Assembly: GCA_965242605.1 (NCBI GenBank)
Contig: CBDESS010000001.1
Span: 620,001 to 684,000, forward strand
Length of the DNA stretch: 64,000 nucleotides
Direction: 5' to 3'
From: JAAXHF01 sp965242605
Lineage (GTDB): Bacteria; Desulfobacterota; Binatia; Bin18
Position numbers and translations under genes: made by a program. Positions 24,801 to 32,764 of this stretch are shown here, in pieces (position 1 is the stretch's first letter; the number at the start of each line of letters is the position of its first letter). The notes under the pieces are model-generated. The model was not told the origin of the DNA, made no database searches, and saw only the letters and a program-made list of their open reading frames with translations.

Positions 24801-26207
24801 ATGGCAACCCTTGCATTACCCCCGACGGTCAGCGGTTCTGCCCCGCTTATTGGCCACGCGGTCGAGTTCCTCAGAGACCCGCTTCCGCTCCTGGAGCGTG
24901 GCTACCGGGAGCACGGCCCGGTGTTCTCACTGCGGCTCGGCACCAAGCCCGCCGCTGTCCTGCTCGGCCCTGACAACAACCGCTTCTTTTTTACCCAGAC
25001 CGATAAGCTGCTGTCGATCCGGGAAGGCTATCCGTTCTTCATCAAGATGTTCCACGAACGGTTTTATTTCTTTGCCGAGTTTGAAGAATATCTGGAGCAG
25101 CGGGCCATTGTCCTGCCCCGCTTCCAGGGCCAGCAGATGAACCGGTATGTCTCAACCATGACCCAGGAGACCTGCGACCTCATTGAGCAGCTGGGCGACC
25201 GCGGCTCGTTTGACCTGATTCCGACCCTCGGCCCGCTGGTGATGAATATCGCCGCCAATGCGTTTTTGGGCCCGGCGTTCCGGGGCGGGCTGGGCAGCGA
25301 GTTCTTCACCGACTTCCGGCACTTCTCGGGCGGCATGGAGCCGGTCCTGCCGCTGTGGCTGCCCCTGCCCAAGCTGCGCCGCAGCCAGAAGGCCAAGAAA
25401 AAGCTGCACCGGGTGCTGAGCGAGCTGATCCAGACCCGTCGCCGGCAGCCGCCGGCCGAGCCCGATTTTCTCCAGACCCTGGTTGAAGCCCGCTTTTCTG
25501 ACGGCCGGCCGGTTGATGACGAGCTGGTCATCAACCTGATCCTGCTCCTGGTGTGGGCCGGCCACGAAACGACCGCCGGGCATATCAGCTGGGCGCTGAT
25601 CGACCTGTTGCAGCATCCCGACTACCTGCAAACCGTCCTTGACGACCAGGACGAGCGCATCGGCGACCGCCAGGACCTGACGATGGCCGATGTGCGCCGG
25701 TTGTCGCGCATCGACTGGGCGGTCAAGGAGACCGAGCGGCTCCACCCGGTCGCCTATATTCTGGCCCGGACCGCGGCCGAGGACCTGGAGATTGGGGGGT
25801 TTCGGGTGCCGCGGGGCAGCCGGGTCTTTGCCGCCCCGTCAATCTCTCACCGGATGCCGGATGTTTTTCCTGACCCCGATCGCTACGTCCCGGAGCGTTT
25901 CTCCCCGGACCGGGACGAGTCCCGCACCCCGCACAGTCTGATCGGGTTCGGCGGTGGGGTGCATCGCTGTGCCGGCGTCAACTTTGCCTATCTGGAGATG
26001 AAAGTCGCCCTGAGCCTGCTGTTCCAGCGCTATGAGTTCAGCCTGCTGGACCCTCACCCCCAGCCGGTGGCCGGGGCGATGACCAAGTGGCCGGCCAGCC
26101 CGTGCCGGGTGGCCTATCGACGGCGCTACGGAGTGCCACAGGTGGAGCGACCGGCGGCGGAGACGCCCCGCGCGGCCAGCGGCGGACACTGCCCGGTCCA
26201 CCACTGA
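24801..26207 (+). CDS. Cytochrome P450, CYP51-like
   Basis: 468 residues, soluble (no membrane anchor visible). Key motifs: I-helix AGHETTAGH near residue 253 for oxygen activation; KETERLHPV (ExxR) near 312; PERFSPDR (meander); and the haem loop FGGGVHRCAG near 380 with the cysteine ligand. The layout and the LEMKVALSLLFQRYEF segment after the haem loop resemble bacterial CYP51-type enzymes that act on sterols or terpenoids, though the substrate is not determinable. An extra C-terminal tail rich in Pro/Ala/His (PRAASGGHCPVHH) is unusual. It is coupled to the MaoC gene (3-base gap). Confidence 0.9.
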   Translation: MATLALPPTVSGSAPLIGHAVEFLRDPLPLLERGYREHGPVFSLRLGTKPAAVLLGPDNNRFFFTQTDKLLSIREGYPFFIKMFHERFYFFAEFEEYLEQRAIVLPRFQGQQMNRYVSTMTQETCDLIEQLGDRGSFDLIPTLGPLVMNIAANAFLGPAFRGGLGSEFFTDFRHFSGGMEPVLPLWLPLPKLRRSQKAKKKLHRVLSELIQTRRRQPPAEPDFLQTLVEARFSDGRPVDDELVINLILLLVWAGHETTAGHISWALIDLLQHPDYLQTVLDDQDERIGDRQDLTMADVRRLSRIDWAVKETERLHPVAYILARTAAEDLEIGGFRVPRGSRVFAAPSISHRMPDVFPDPDRYVPERFSPDRDESRTPHSLIGFGGGVHRCAGVNFAYLEMKVALSLLFQRYEFSLLDPHPQPVAGAMTKWPASPCRVAYRRRYGVPQVERPAAETPRAASGGHCPVHH

Positions 26208-26609
26208 CCGTCCGATTTCCTCTTCCTCCGGGAGAGGAAACGGCGTCACGGCGTCGTTCAATTTGCGCACTCAGGGTCCAACCTGTTGGCCACAGAAGAC
26301 ATTGTCTGTCCAGAAATGGCGAAACGCTATGCCGCGCCGTTGGCATCAACTCGAAAGGCTTCAGATGCTCGGAGGGCGAAGCAGGTGACAAGGTGGCAGA
26401 CGCTCTACTCGAAAAAGGAGCATGGCTATCATTCAAGGACTGCCTCCCCGAAATTCAGATCAAGGCGGTATACCGTTATTGCGGACGGATAATTTCCTTG
26501 GATATGGCTGAAGCCACAAGACAAGAAGCTGGTGGACGACAAACCCCCGGAATACTGTTTCAGGCGAACATTCCGGCCTTGGACACGGCCGGGTGAAAGG
26601 AGACGAACG
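26208..26609 (+). other. Gap without a confident gene
   Basis: Open frames exist here (for example one ending at 26492 and one at 26596), but they lack recognisable motifs and convincing starts. There is a short hairpin TCCTCT/AGAGGA at about 26220-26240 downstream of the P450. The stretch may hold a decayed gene. I see no RNA gene. Confidence 0.4.
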
Positions 26610-26708
26610 ATGACACTGGAAGACATCAAGGCCAAGCTGGAGGACAAGGCACCACGTCCAAAAAAGGAAAACCGGGTGAGGATGCGTAAAGGGGTTGGGC
26701 GCTGTTAG
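26610..26708 (+). CDS. Small hypothetical peptide
   Basis: 32 codons from an ATG that follows AAAGGAGACGAACG, a good ribosome-binding site. The peptide is strongly charged (MTLEDIKAKLEDKAPRPKKE) and ends within the start region of the YecR-like gene. It might be translated to couple expression of the downstream lipoprotein, or it could be the 5' end of that gene displaced by a frameshift: MRKG in this frame joined to ALLVCALLAISGC would form a normal lipoprotein signal. Confidence 0.35.
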   Translation: MTLEDIKAKLEDKAPRPKKENRVRMRKGVGRC

Positions 26709-26716
26709 TCTGTGCG

Positions 26717-27001
26717 TTGCTCGCAATCAGCGGTTGTGCTGCACAAGTGAAGCCGTCCATTGTTGGTGGCAGTCGTGCGGATGGTGTTATCAGAGTCTTT
26801 TACGAGCATGGCGCGTATCAAAATCCTCAAATCAACCTGGCGCAGACCGATCAGCAGGTACAGGAGCGTTGCGCACGCTGGGGCTATAGCGGCAAGGCGG
26901 AGCGGTTCGACGCAATGAAAGAATGCACTGTGCCCGGCAGTCCGCTGTTTGGTGGTTGTTCATATTGGCGTGTCACCACCGAGTACCAGTGTACTGAGTG
27001 A
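26717..27001 (+). CDS. YecR-like lipoprotein
   Basis: 94 residues from TTG; the frame is open back to 26690, so the start is uncertain. LLAISGC is a lipobox and the mature protein would begin CAAQVK. VGGSRADGVIRVFYEHG, QVQERCARWGYSG and the closing GGCSYWRVTTEYQC carry the conserved glycine, tryptophan and cysteine pattern of the YecR-like family (short lipoproteins, function unknown). The upstream reading frame suggests that the signal peptide's basic residues (MRKG at 26682) are out of frame by two bases. It is a paralogue of the broken copy at 15173. Confidence 0.62.
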   Translation: MLAISGCAAQVKPSIVGGSRADGVIRVFYEHGAYQNPQINLAQTDQQVQERCARWGYSGKAERFDAMKECTVPGSPLFGGCSYWRVTTEYQCTE

Positions 27002-27084
27002 GTACCGGGGACCCCTGCCGGAAAGCGCCTTTTGTGGGTAAAATCAAAAGGTGGAGTTCAGAGGCAACACACTTTCATTATGAT

Positions 27085-27107
27085 GCATCCGGCCTCCGGG
27101 CCGGGTG
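27085..27107 (+). repeat. REP-like palindrome
   Basis: GCATCCGGCCTCCGGGCCGG followed by GTG. It forms a CCGGCC/GGCCGG hairpin and differs by one base from the palindromes at 15683 and 15970. Confidence 0.7.
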
Positions 27108-27111
27108 AGGA

Positions 27112-27429
27112 TTGAAACAAACACGTGCAACACGCAAGCACAAAGGCGATACCTTGATTTCTGTCGACAGGTTGAGAATTGCTCCACCGGGTGAAGCGCG
27201 TACAATTGCCGACAAAGCAGCTGCGGCGCGTAACCGCACTTTTCACGGATGGGCCTTTGTTACTGCTGAACGGGCCGCCAGCAATAAGCGGCGGGTGACT
27301 GCCAGTCCGTTTCCCGACAATCCCTGTCACGCGGACATCATACTGCCGCAGCGTGCTGCCGATGATCGAGAAGAACAGAAGCAGCACGCTCAAGAGTTGG
27401 CGGATGCTTCAGAGCGGCGGGGTCGTTGA
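27112..27429 (+). CDS. Hypothetical small protein
   Basis: 105 residues from TTG, with no clear ribosome-binding site. The central part (RTFHGWAFVTAERAASNKRRVTASP, then DNPCHADIILP) has the composition of a real conserved protein, and the tail is charged and helical (REEQKQHAQELADASERR). I cannot name the family. It follows the REP-like palindrome and converges on the acyl-CoA dehydrogenase at 27470. A decayed or spurious frame remains possible. Confidence 0.4.
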   Translation: MKQTRATRKHKGDTLISVDRLRIAPPGEARTIADKAAAARNRTFHGWAFVTAERAASNKRRVTASPFPDNPCHADIILPQRAADDREEQKQHAQELADASERRGR

Positions 27430-27469
27430 AGGACGGCTGTTCCCCAGATCGGACAGCAAACGCTCTTGC

Positions 27470-28618
27470 CTAATAGTTGCGCAGCCGCGCCCAGCGCTCC
27501 CGGTGCCAGGCCGCGTCCCCAAAGGTCATCTCGGCCACCCGGGCGCGCTTGATGTAGAACCCCATGTCATGCTCATCGGTCATGCCGATGCCGCCGTGCA
27601 TCTGCACGCCTTCGTTGGCGGCCAACACAAAGGTGTCGGAGCAGCGCGCCTTGGCCAGCGAAATCAGCGTTTCCGCCTCGGCATCACCGGCGTCAACAGC
27701 CCGGGCCGCGGCCATGACCGCGGAGCGGGCCAACTCAATGTCCATGAACAGCCGGGCTGCCCGGTGTTTGAGCGCCTGGAAGCTGCCGATCAGCACCCCG
27801 AACTGGGTCCGCGTCTTCAAATAGTCCAAGGTCGTCTCAAAGAGCTGTGTCATCCCGCCGAGCATCTCCGCACATAACCCAACGGTCGCCCGGTCAACGA
27901 CCTGAGACAGGACCGGGAACCCCCCGTCAAGCGTGCCAATCACCCCCTCCGTCCCGACTTGCACATCCTCCAGGCCCACCAGAGCAACGGCCCGACAGTC
28001 AACCCGCGACTGGGGCGTGATGCTGACACCGGGCGCATCTCCGGGGATCAGGAACAGGCTGATGCCGTGGGGGTCGGCCTTGCCGCCGGATGTCCGGGCC
28101 GAGACGATCAGCGCGTCTGCGCTGGAGCCGTCGAGAACCTGGACCTTTTCGCCGGAGAGCCGCCATGCTTCGCCCTCGGCGGTGGCGGTGGCGCTGACCC
28201 GACTCAGGTCGTAGCGGCTGCCGGCCTCTTGATAGGCGAGGCTGAGGAGCTTTTCGCCGGCGACAATGCCCGGTAGCCAGGCGCGTTTCTGGGCATCGCT
28301 GCCGGCGCTGGACAGCAGTTGGCCGGCCAGCAGCACGGTCGAAAGAAACGGCTCGGGGGCGAGGGTGCGGCCGAGGGCTTCGAGGACCACGGCGAAATCG
28401 GCCATGCCCAGCCCCGCCCCGCCGTACTCCTCTGGGATCAGAATACCGACCCAGCCCAGCCCGGCCATGTCCTGCCACAGCGAGCGGGAGAAGCCGACCG
28501 GGTCTCCAGCGTCGCGCAAGGCCCGCACGCGGGAGAGGGGCGAGTTGGCGCGTACATAGTCAAGCGCGGTTTGCGCCAGAAGTTCCTGGTCCTGGCTGAG
28601 AACGAGCTGCTGCGCCAC
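27470..28618 (-). CDS. Acyl-CoA dehydrogenase, probable alpha-type subunit
   Basis: 382 residues. The N-terminal helical domain (DMAGLGWVGILIPEEYGGAGLGMADFAVVLEALGRTLAPEPF) and the C-terminal QMHGGIGMTDEHDMGFYIKRA are standard for the family. In heterotetrameric ACADs such as mycobacterial FadE28-FadE29, one subunit has EHD-type sequence in this loop while the other has a GGTSE-type loop; the next gene supplies the second type. It starts 12 bases after the partner gene. Together they would oxidise an acyl-CoA, possibly with a ring or steroid-like side chain, passing electrons to ETF. Confidence 0.88.
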   Translation of the reverse strand: MAQQLVLSQDQELLAQTALDYVRANSPLSRVRALRDAGDPVGFSRSLWQDMAGLGWVGILIPEEYGGAGLGMADFAVVLEALGRTLAPEPFLSTVLLAGQLLSSAGSDAQKRAWLPGIVAGEKLLSLAYQEAGSRYDLSRVSATATAEGEAWRLSGEKVQVLDGSSADALIVSARTSGGKADPHGISLFLIPGDAPGVSITPQSRVDCRAVALVGLEDVQVGTEGVIGTLDGGFPVLSQVVDRATVGLCAEMLGGMTQLFETTLDYLKTRTQFGVLIGSFQALKHRAARLFMDIELARSAVMAAARAVDAGDAEAETLISLAKARCSDTFVLAANEGVQMHGGIGMTDEHDMGFYIKRARVAEMTFGDAAWHRERWARLRNY

Positions 28619-28630
28619 TGTACTCTCTCC

Positions 28631-29821
28631 CTAATCCGGCAGTCCCAACACCCGCTTGGCGATCACATTGAGCTGAACCTCGCTCGTTCCGCCCTCGATC
28701 GTGTTGCCCCGCGAACGCAGCCAGTCGCGGGTCAGGCCGAGCTCGCGCTCATCAAAGCCCGGCCCGTCCCAGCCCAGGGCCTGGGGGCCGGCAATCGACA
28801 GCAGGAGTTCCTGGCGGCGCTGGTTGAGCTCGGTGCCGTAGATTTTGAACATGGAGCTTTCCGGGCCGGGCCGGCGGCCGGCTTTGGCCGCGTCACGGCT
28901 GCGCTCGGCGGTCAGCCGAAAAGCCATATTGTCCATCTCAAAACGGGCGATACGGTCGCGCAGCACCGCGTCGGCGAGCCGCTCGCCGTCACAATCGACA
29001 TAGTGTTTGGCCCAGTCGCGCAGCCCGCGGCGTTTGCCGCCCCCGCCGCCAAAGGCGGTGGCGATCATCGACCGTTCGTGGTTCAGCAGTGCCTTGGCCA
29101 CGCTCCAGCCCTCGTTCACCTGGCTGACTACGTTCGCAGCCGGCACCCTGACATCGGTCAGAAAGGTCTCGCAGAACGGCGAGGAGCCGCTGATGAGTTT
29201 GATCGGGCGGGTCTCCACCCCGGGGGTTTCCATGTCCATCAGGATGAAGGTAATGCCCTGGTGTTTGGGCGCGTCCGGGTCGGTCCTGACCAGCAGAAAC
29301 ATCCAGTCGGCAAAGTTGGCGTAGGAGGTCCAGATTTTCTGGCCGTTGATGACGTAGAAGTCGCCGTCAAGCACGGCCCGGGTCTGGAGCGAGGCCAGAT
29401 CGCTGCCCGAGCCGGGTTCTGAATAGCCCTGACACCAGCGGATTTCACCCCGCACAATTCCGGGCAGGTGTTCGTGTTTTTGGTCTTCGGTCCCGTACTC
29501 GAGCAGGGTCGGGCCGATCATGGTCAGGCCGAAGCCGATGAGCGGCACCGGCAGCCTGAGCGACTCCATTTCTTCGCGCAGAATCCTGGCTTCGGCCTGT
29601 GACAGTCCGCCGCCGCCGTACTGGACCGGCCATTCGGGCGCGGTCCAGCCCTTCTCGGCCATGCGGTCGAGCCAGACTTTGGCGTCTGGATTCCTGTAGC
29701 GCGCCTTGCGTCCGCCCCAGTTGCCCTCCAGTTCGCTCGACGCCGTGCCGATAAGCGACGCCGGAGCGTGGTCTGTGAGCCACTGCCGGGTTTTGGCCCG
29801 AAAGGTTTCAAGGTCGGCCAT
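28631..29821 (-). CDS. Acyl-CoA dehydrogenase, probable beta-type subunit
   Basis: 396 residues from the ATG at 29819-29821, preceded by GAGGAGGACTAGAGCA. A longer frame to 29947 adds 42 residues without homology. Motifs: PEWPVQYGGGGLSQAEARIL, then CQGYSEPGSGSDLASLQTRA (FAD/substrate loop), DGDFYVINGQKIWTSYA and C-terminal RGNTIEGGTSEVQLNVIAKRVLGLP, with the likely catalytic glutamate in this loop. It is the first gene of a two-gene ACAD operon that suggests an alpha2-beta2 enzyme. Confidence 0.9.
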   Translation of the reverse strand: MADLETFRAKTRQWLTDHAPASLIGTASSELEGNWGGRKARYRNPDAKVWLDRMAEKGWTAPEWPVQYGGGGLSQAEARILREEMESLRLPVPLIGFGLTMIGPTLLEYGTEDQKHEHLPGIVRGEIRWCQGYSEPGSGSDLASLQTRAVLDGDFYVINGQKIWTSYANFADWMFLLVRTDPDAPKHQGITFILMDMETPGVETRPIKLISGSSPFCETFLTDVRVPAANVVSQVNEGWSVAKALLNHERSMIATAFGGGGGKRRGLRDWAKHYVDCDGERLADAVLRDRIARFEMDNMAFRLTAERSRDAAKAGRRPGPESSMFKIYGTELNQRRQELLLSIAGPQALGWDGPGFDERELGLTRDWLRSRGNTIEGGTSEVQLNVIAKRVLGLPD

Positions 29822-29975
29822 TGCTCTAGTCCTCCTCAAAGCTGCGTGGACGCGGCAAGAACCGCGGGGGCTGCGGCGGCAGCCCGGCTGAGTGTAGCTG
29901 ATGGCGAAAAAAGACGAAAGCCGGAGACAGGGCGACCGCTTGGCCACCCGCCATTCCCGACGGTAGGGGCGCGTC

Positions 29976-31112
29976 TCAGGCGGCCTGGGAAGCAGGGGCC
30001 GGCATGGTGGTCAGCGGCCGCGGCGTGACCAGCGGGGCGGTGTCCCACTTCTTGAGTTCGGGCAGGACGTGCCTGGCAAAACACCTGAGGCTGCGCTCGG
30101 CCTCGTCGTAGGGCATACCCGCGTAGCTCATGTTGCACATGATGCCGTTCATGTCGAGCATGGTGCGCATATTCTCAATTTTGCGCAGCACCTGCTCGGG
30201 CGTGCCCCACGGCATCAGCTTGACAAAGTCCCTGGCCGCGCCGTCCATGCCGTGTTTGCTGATGTATTTGCCGACATTGCTGTAGAATTCGTAGCCCTTA
30301 TGCGTGCCGAAATGCTGGCCGGTCATTTCGTAGTGGCGCATGGCAGTGTGGTAGTACGCCCCAATCCACTTGCAGGCCTGCTCTTCGGCCCGCTTTTCGT
30401 CTTCGTCCACATAAAAGAAGCCCCCACACAACGGCTGGGGCGGCGCGGAGCCGGCCCCGTGCTCTTCCTTCCAGACCTTGCGGTAGACCTCAAAATCCTG
30501 CTGGACGACCTCCCAGGGCTTCTGCGGGATGACCAGCAGCCCGATGCCGAGCCTGGCCATGATCGGCATGGACTCCGGCGACACCGCGGCGGCATAGGTG
30601 CGGCCCTCAAAAGAGTATTTGGGATAGGGGCGGATATCGCGGCGCGGCTGCCGGGTCTCCAAGCCGCCTTCCATATAGCCGTTTTTGAGGCCGTTGAGGA
30701 TCAGTTCGGCGTATTCAACAAAACGGTTGCGGCCCTCATTCTGGTCAATACGAAAACCCTCATACTCAACCCGGGCCAGGCCCCGGCCAAAGCCCAGGAT
30801 CATCCGGCCGTCCGACAGGTGGTCAAGCAGCGCGATCTGTTCAGCAACCCGGACCGGGTCGTGCCACGGCAGGACGATGACCATCGTGCCGAGCTTCATG
30901 TGGCTGGTCTTGCCGGCCATGTAGGACAGAAACTGGACCGCATCCGGGCACATCGTGTAGTCGGTAAAGTGGTGCTCAATGGACCACACCGAGTCAAAAC
31001 CCAGCGGCTCGGCCAACTCGGCCAAACGCAACTCCTCCTGGTACACTTCGGCGTCCGACAGCGCGTTGCCGGGATTCTGAAAAACCGGGGCATAGCCAAC
31101 ATGTAACGACAT
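29976..31112 (-). CDS. LLM-class flavin-dependent oxidoreductase (long form)
   Basis: 378 residues, luciferase-like TIM barrel. RLAELAEPLGFDSVWSIEHHFTDYTMCPDAVQFL, then KLGTMVIVLPWHDPVRVAEQIALLDHLSDGRMILGFGRGL are family signatures and resemble the alkanal/alkane monooxygenase-like branch with the HHF motif. The C-terminus carries an extra Pro/Ala tail (TPRPLTTMPAPASQAA). The gap of 150 bases to the ACAD gene contains several GC-rich inverted repeats. A GTATAC-containing repeat pair lies upstream (31171-31192). Substrate unknown. Confidence 0.88.
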   Translation of the reverse strand: MSLHVGYAPVFQNPGNALSDAEVYQEELRLAELAEPLGFDSVWSIEHHFTDYTMCPDAVQFLSYMAGKTSHMKLGTMVIVLPWHDPVRVAEQIALLDHLSDGRMILGFGRGLARVEYEGFRIDQNEGRNRFVEYAELILNGLKNGYMEGGLETRQPRRDIRPYPKYSFEGRTYAAAVSPESMPIMARLGIGLLVIPQKPWEVVQQDFEVYRKVWKEEHGAGSAPPQPLCGGFFYVDEDEKRAEEQACKWIGAYYHTAMRHYEMTGQHFGTHKGYEFYSNVGKYISKHGMDGAARDFVKLMPWGTPEQVLRKIENMRTMLDMNGIMCNMSYAGMPYDEAERSLRCFARHVLPELKKWDTAPLVTPRPLTTMPAPASQAA

Positions 31113-31170
31113 ACGTCTCCTCCTTGCGTCGCCTGCGCGGTTCGTGGTCTGTCCTCTTGCTCGGTTCGCA

Positions 31171-31192
31171 GTGTATACGTCAGTGTGTATAC
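31171..31192. promoter_or_regulatory. Candidate operator: paired GTGTATAC sites
   Basis: Two copies of GTGTATAC (31171-31178 and 31185-31192) separated by 6 bases, upstream of the LLM gene on the minus strand. GTATAC is self-complementary, so the pair also reads as an inverted repeat, as in TetR-type operators. No regulator gene is adjacent. Confidence 0.35.
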
Positions 31193-31281
31193 TCCTGACG
31201 GCCCGGTGTCAAGCAACACGGGGCTTGCCTGGATCGCACCGGAAGTGCTACGGAGATGGGGGGGAGCGGGAGATCAGGAAT

Positions 31282-31569
31282 AAAGGAGGCGCGGTTTGCG
31301 GAGACCGCAATACCGGCTCCATCCTGGTCTGGAACTGGAACCTGATGGAAGATGGAACCCACCCCGCGGCGCTTGTGGTGGACGGGAAGACGGTTCAGCA
31401 CAACACGTTCACCGTCACCACCCTGTGGGGGAAGAGTACAGCCGCGGAGCCAGCAAGGAATGTGTCGCAACCGAGTCTCCCGAGCCCGGGCGAATTGACC
31501 ACGCTCCGCTGGCAAGAGCCGGCCCAGAATTCTGTCATCGTTCCACCAGAAGAGGAGGCCCAGGAATGA
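31282..31569 (+). pseudogene. 3' fragment of a repeat-domain gene (tail 2)
   Basis: An open frame without a proper start encodes GGAVCGDRNTGSILVWNWNL, then VVDGKTVQHNTFTVTTLW and finally PSPGELTTLRWQEPAQNSV before stopping at 31569. The tail matches the fragment at 15515-15643. The segment between TVTTLW and PSPGE looks out of register, so the piece is probably degraded. It appears to be the last domain of a larger lost gene. The rest of the 31113-31662 gap holds the paired operator-like sites and no other gene. Confidence 0.5.
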
Positions 31570-31662
31570 CCCAGGACGATTAGACTTGCCCTGCCGGCGT
31601 TCTGTCAGCTATCCCTGGATTCACTTTCTAACAACGGGAAAAGAAGAGAAAGGAGTACAACT

Positions 31663-32424
31663 ATGGCCGGTCAATTGGAAGGAAAAGTTGCACTAGTCAC
31701 CGGTGGCGGCTCGGGCATCGGGCGGGCCACCTGCCTGGCAATGGCCCGAGAGGGGGCCAGGGTGGCGGTGGCCGATGTGGTGCTTGAGGGCGGACAGGAA
31801 ACGGTCAGGCTGATCGAGGAGGCCGGCGGCCAGGCGATCTGTATCCGGGCCGATGTGTCCCAAGCCGCCGAGGTGGAGGCGATGGTCAAACAGACGGTCG
31901 AGACCTGCGGCCGGCTGGACTGCGCCTTCAATAATGCCGGCATTGAGGGGCCGGTGTGTGGGACGCCCGAGTATAGCGAGGAGGATTTTGACCGGGTGGT
32001 GGCCATTGACCTCAAGGGCGTATGGCTGTGCATGAAGTATGAGATCCCGCACATGCTGGAGGGTGGCGGCGGCGCAATTGTGAATACCGCCTCGGTCGCC
32101 GGCCTGGTCGCTTTTCAGGGTCTTTCGGCCTATGTGGCCAGTAAACACGGGGTGAACGGCCTGACCAAAACGGCCGCCCTGGAGTACGCCAAAGACGGCC
32201 TCCGGGTCAATGCCGTGTGTCCGGGGGTGATTGAAACGCCGATGCTCAGACGGGCTTTTGCCAAAAGCCCCGGCATGGAAGAGGGCGTGGGCACGGCCGG
32301 GCCGATCGGGCGGCTTGGCCAGCCGCAGGAGATTGCCGAGGCGGTGGTGTGGCTGTGCTCTGACGCCGCCTCGTTTGTGACCGGCCTGCCGATGGCGGTG
32401 GACGGCGGCCTGATCGCCCAGTAG
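31663..32424 (+). CDS. SDR family NAD(P)-dependent oxidoreductase (paralogue 2)
   Basis: 253 residues, same length as the SDR at 20275. TGGGSGIG, NNAG and SAYVASKHGVNGL (Tyr/Lys) are all present, and VAVADV after the second strand suggests NAD preference. ASFVTGLPMAVDGGLIAQ closes the protein. The start ATG follows GAGAAAGGAGTACAACT. The conserved stretches LKGVWLCMKYEI and AIVNTASVAGLV are shared with paralogue 1, so the two probably diverged after duplication within this lineage. Confidence 0.9.
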   Translation: MAGQLEGKVALVTGGGSGIGRATCLAMAREGARVAVADVVLEGGQETVRLIEEAGGQAICIRADVSQAAEVEAMVKQTVETCGRLDCAFNNAGIEGPVCGTPEYSEEDFDRVVAIDLKGVWLCMKYEIPHMLEGGGGAIVNTASVAGLVAFQGLSAYVASKHGVNGLTKTAALEYAKDGLRVNAVCPGVIETPMLRRAFAKSPGMEEGVGTAGPIGRLGQPQEIAEAVVWLCSDAASFVTGLPMAVDGGLIAQ

Positions 32425-32457
32425 TCATGCGCTTGCCCCTGTGAGAAGCCCAGGCCG

Positions 32458-32727
32458 GTGTCAGGCGTCGGTGTTCGCGTTACCCCGCGTTACCCAAGGA
32501 CAGGAGAGGACCACACGAACGACCCCGCCTGGCTCCACGCCTGTGCCGCCTGGGCGATTGGACTGTTGCAGACCGGGCTGATTGGCTGGGGTCTGTGGCA
32601 GATGCGCGTATCATCCCGCGAGCGAAACCGTCAATTGGATCTCATGGCCACCACACAGGCGGAGCACAGCCAGGCGTTGGCGGAGCTATTGCGGCGCACT
32701 CCACCACACACAGAAGTTTCACAGTGA
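32458..32727 (+). CDS. Small single-pass membrane protein
   Basis: Up to 89 residues from GTG at 32458. An in-frame ACG at 32515 is better placed: it follows AGGAGAGG by about 5 bases and would give TNDPAWLHACAAW... as N-terminus, so either an ACG start or a mutated ATG is likely. One membrane helix (WAIGLLQTGLIGWGLWQM) is followed by a charged coiled-coil-like tail (RERNRQLDLMATTQAEHSQALAELLRR). No known function. Confidence 0.45.
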   Translation: MSGVGVRVTPRYPRTGEDHTNDPAWLHACAAWAIGLLQTGLIGWGLWQMRVSSRERNRQLDLMATTQAEHSQALAELLRRTPPHTEVSQ

Positions 32728-32764
32728 CCCGGCGAGGGTCTTTGTGAACTGCGGCCCGTCGCGT

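Noticed and set aside
26208..26600. DUF433/toxin-antitoxin-type remnant after the P450
   Set aside because: The frames show only vague similarity and no key motif, so I describe the stretch as lacking a confident gene.
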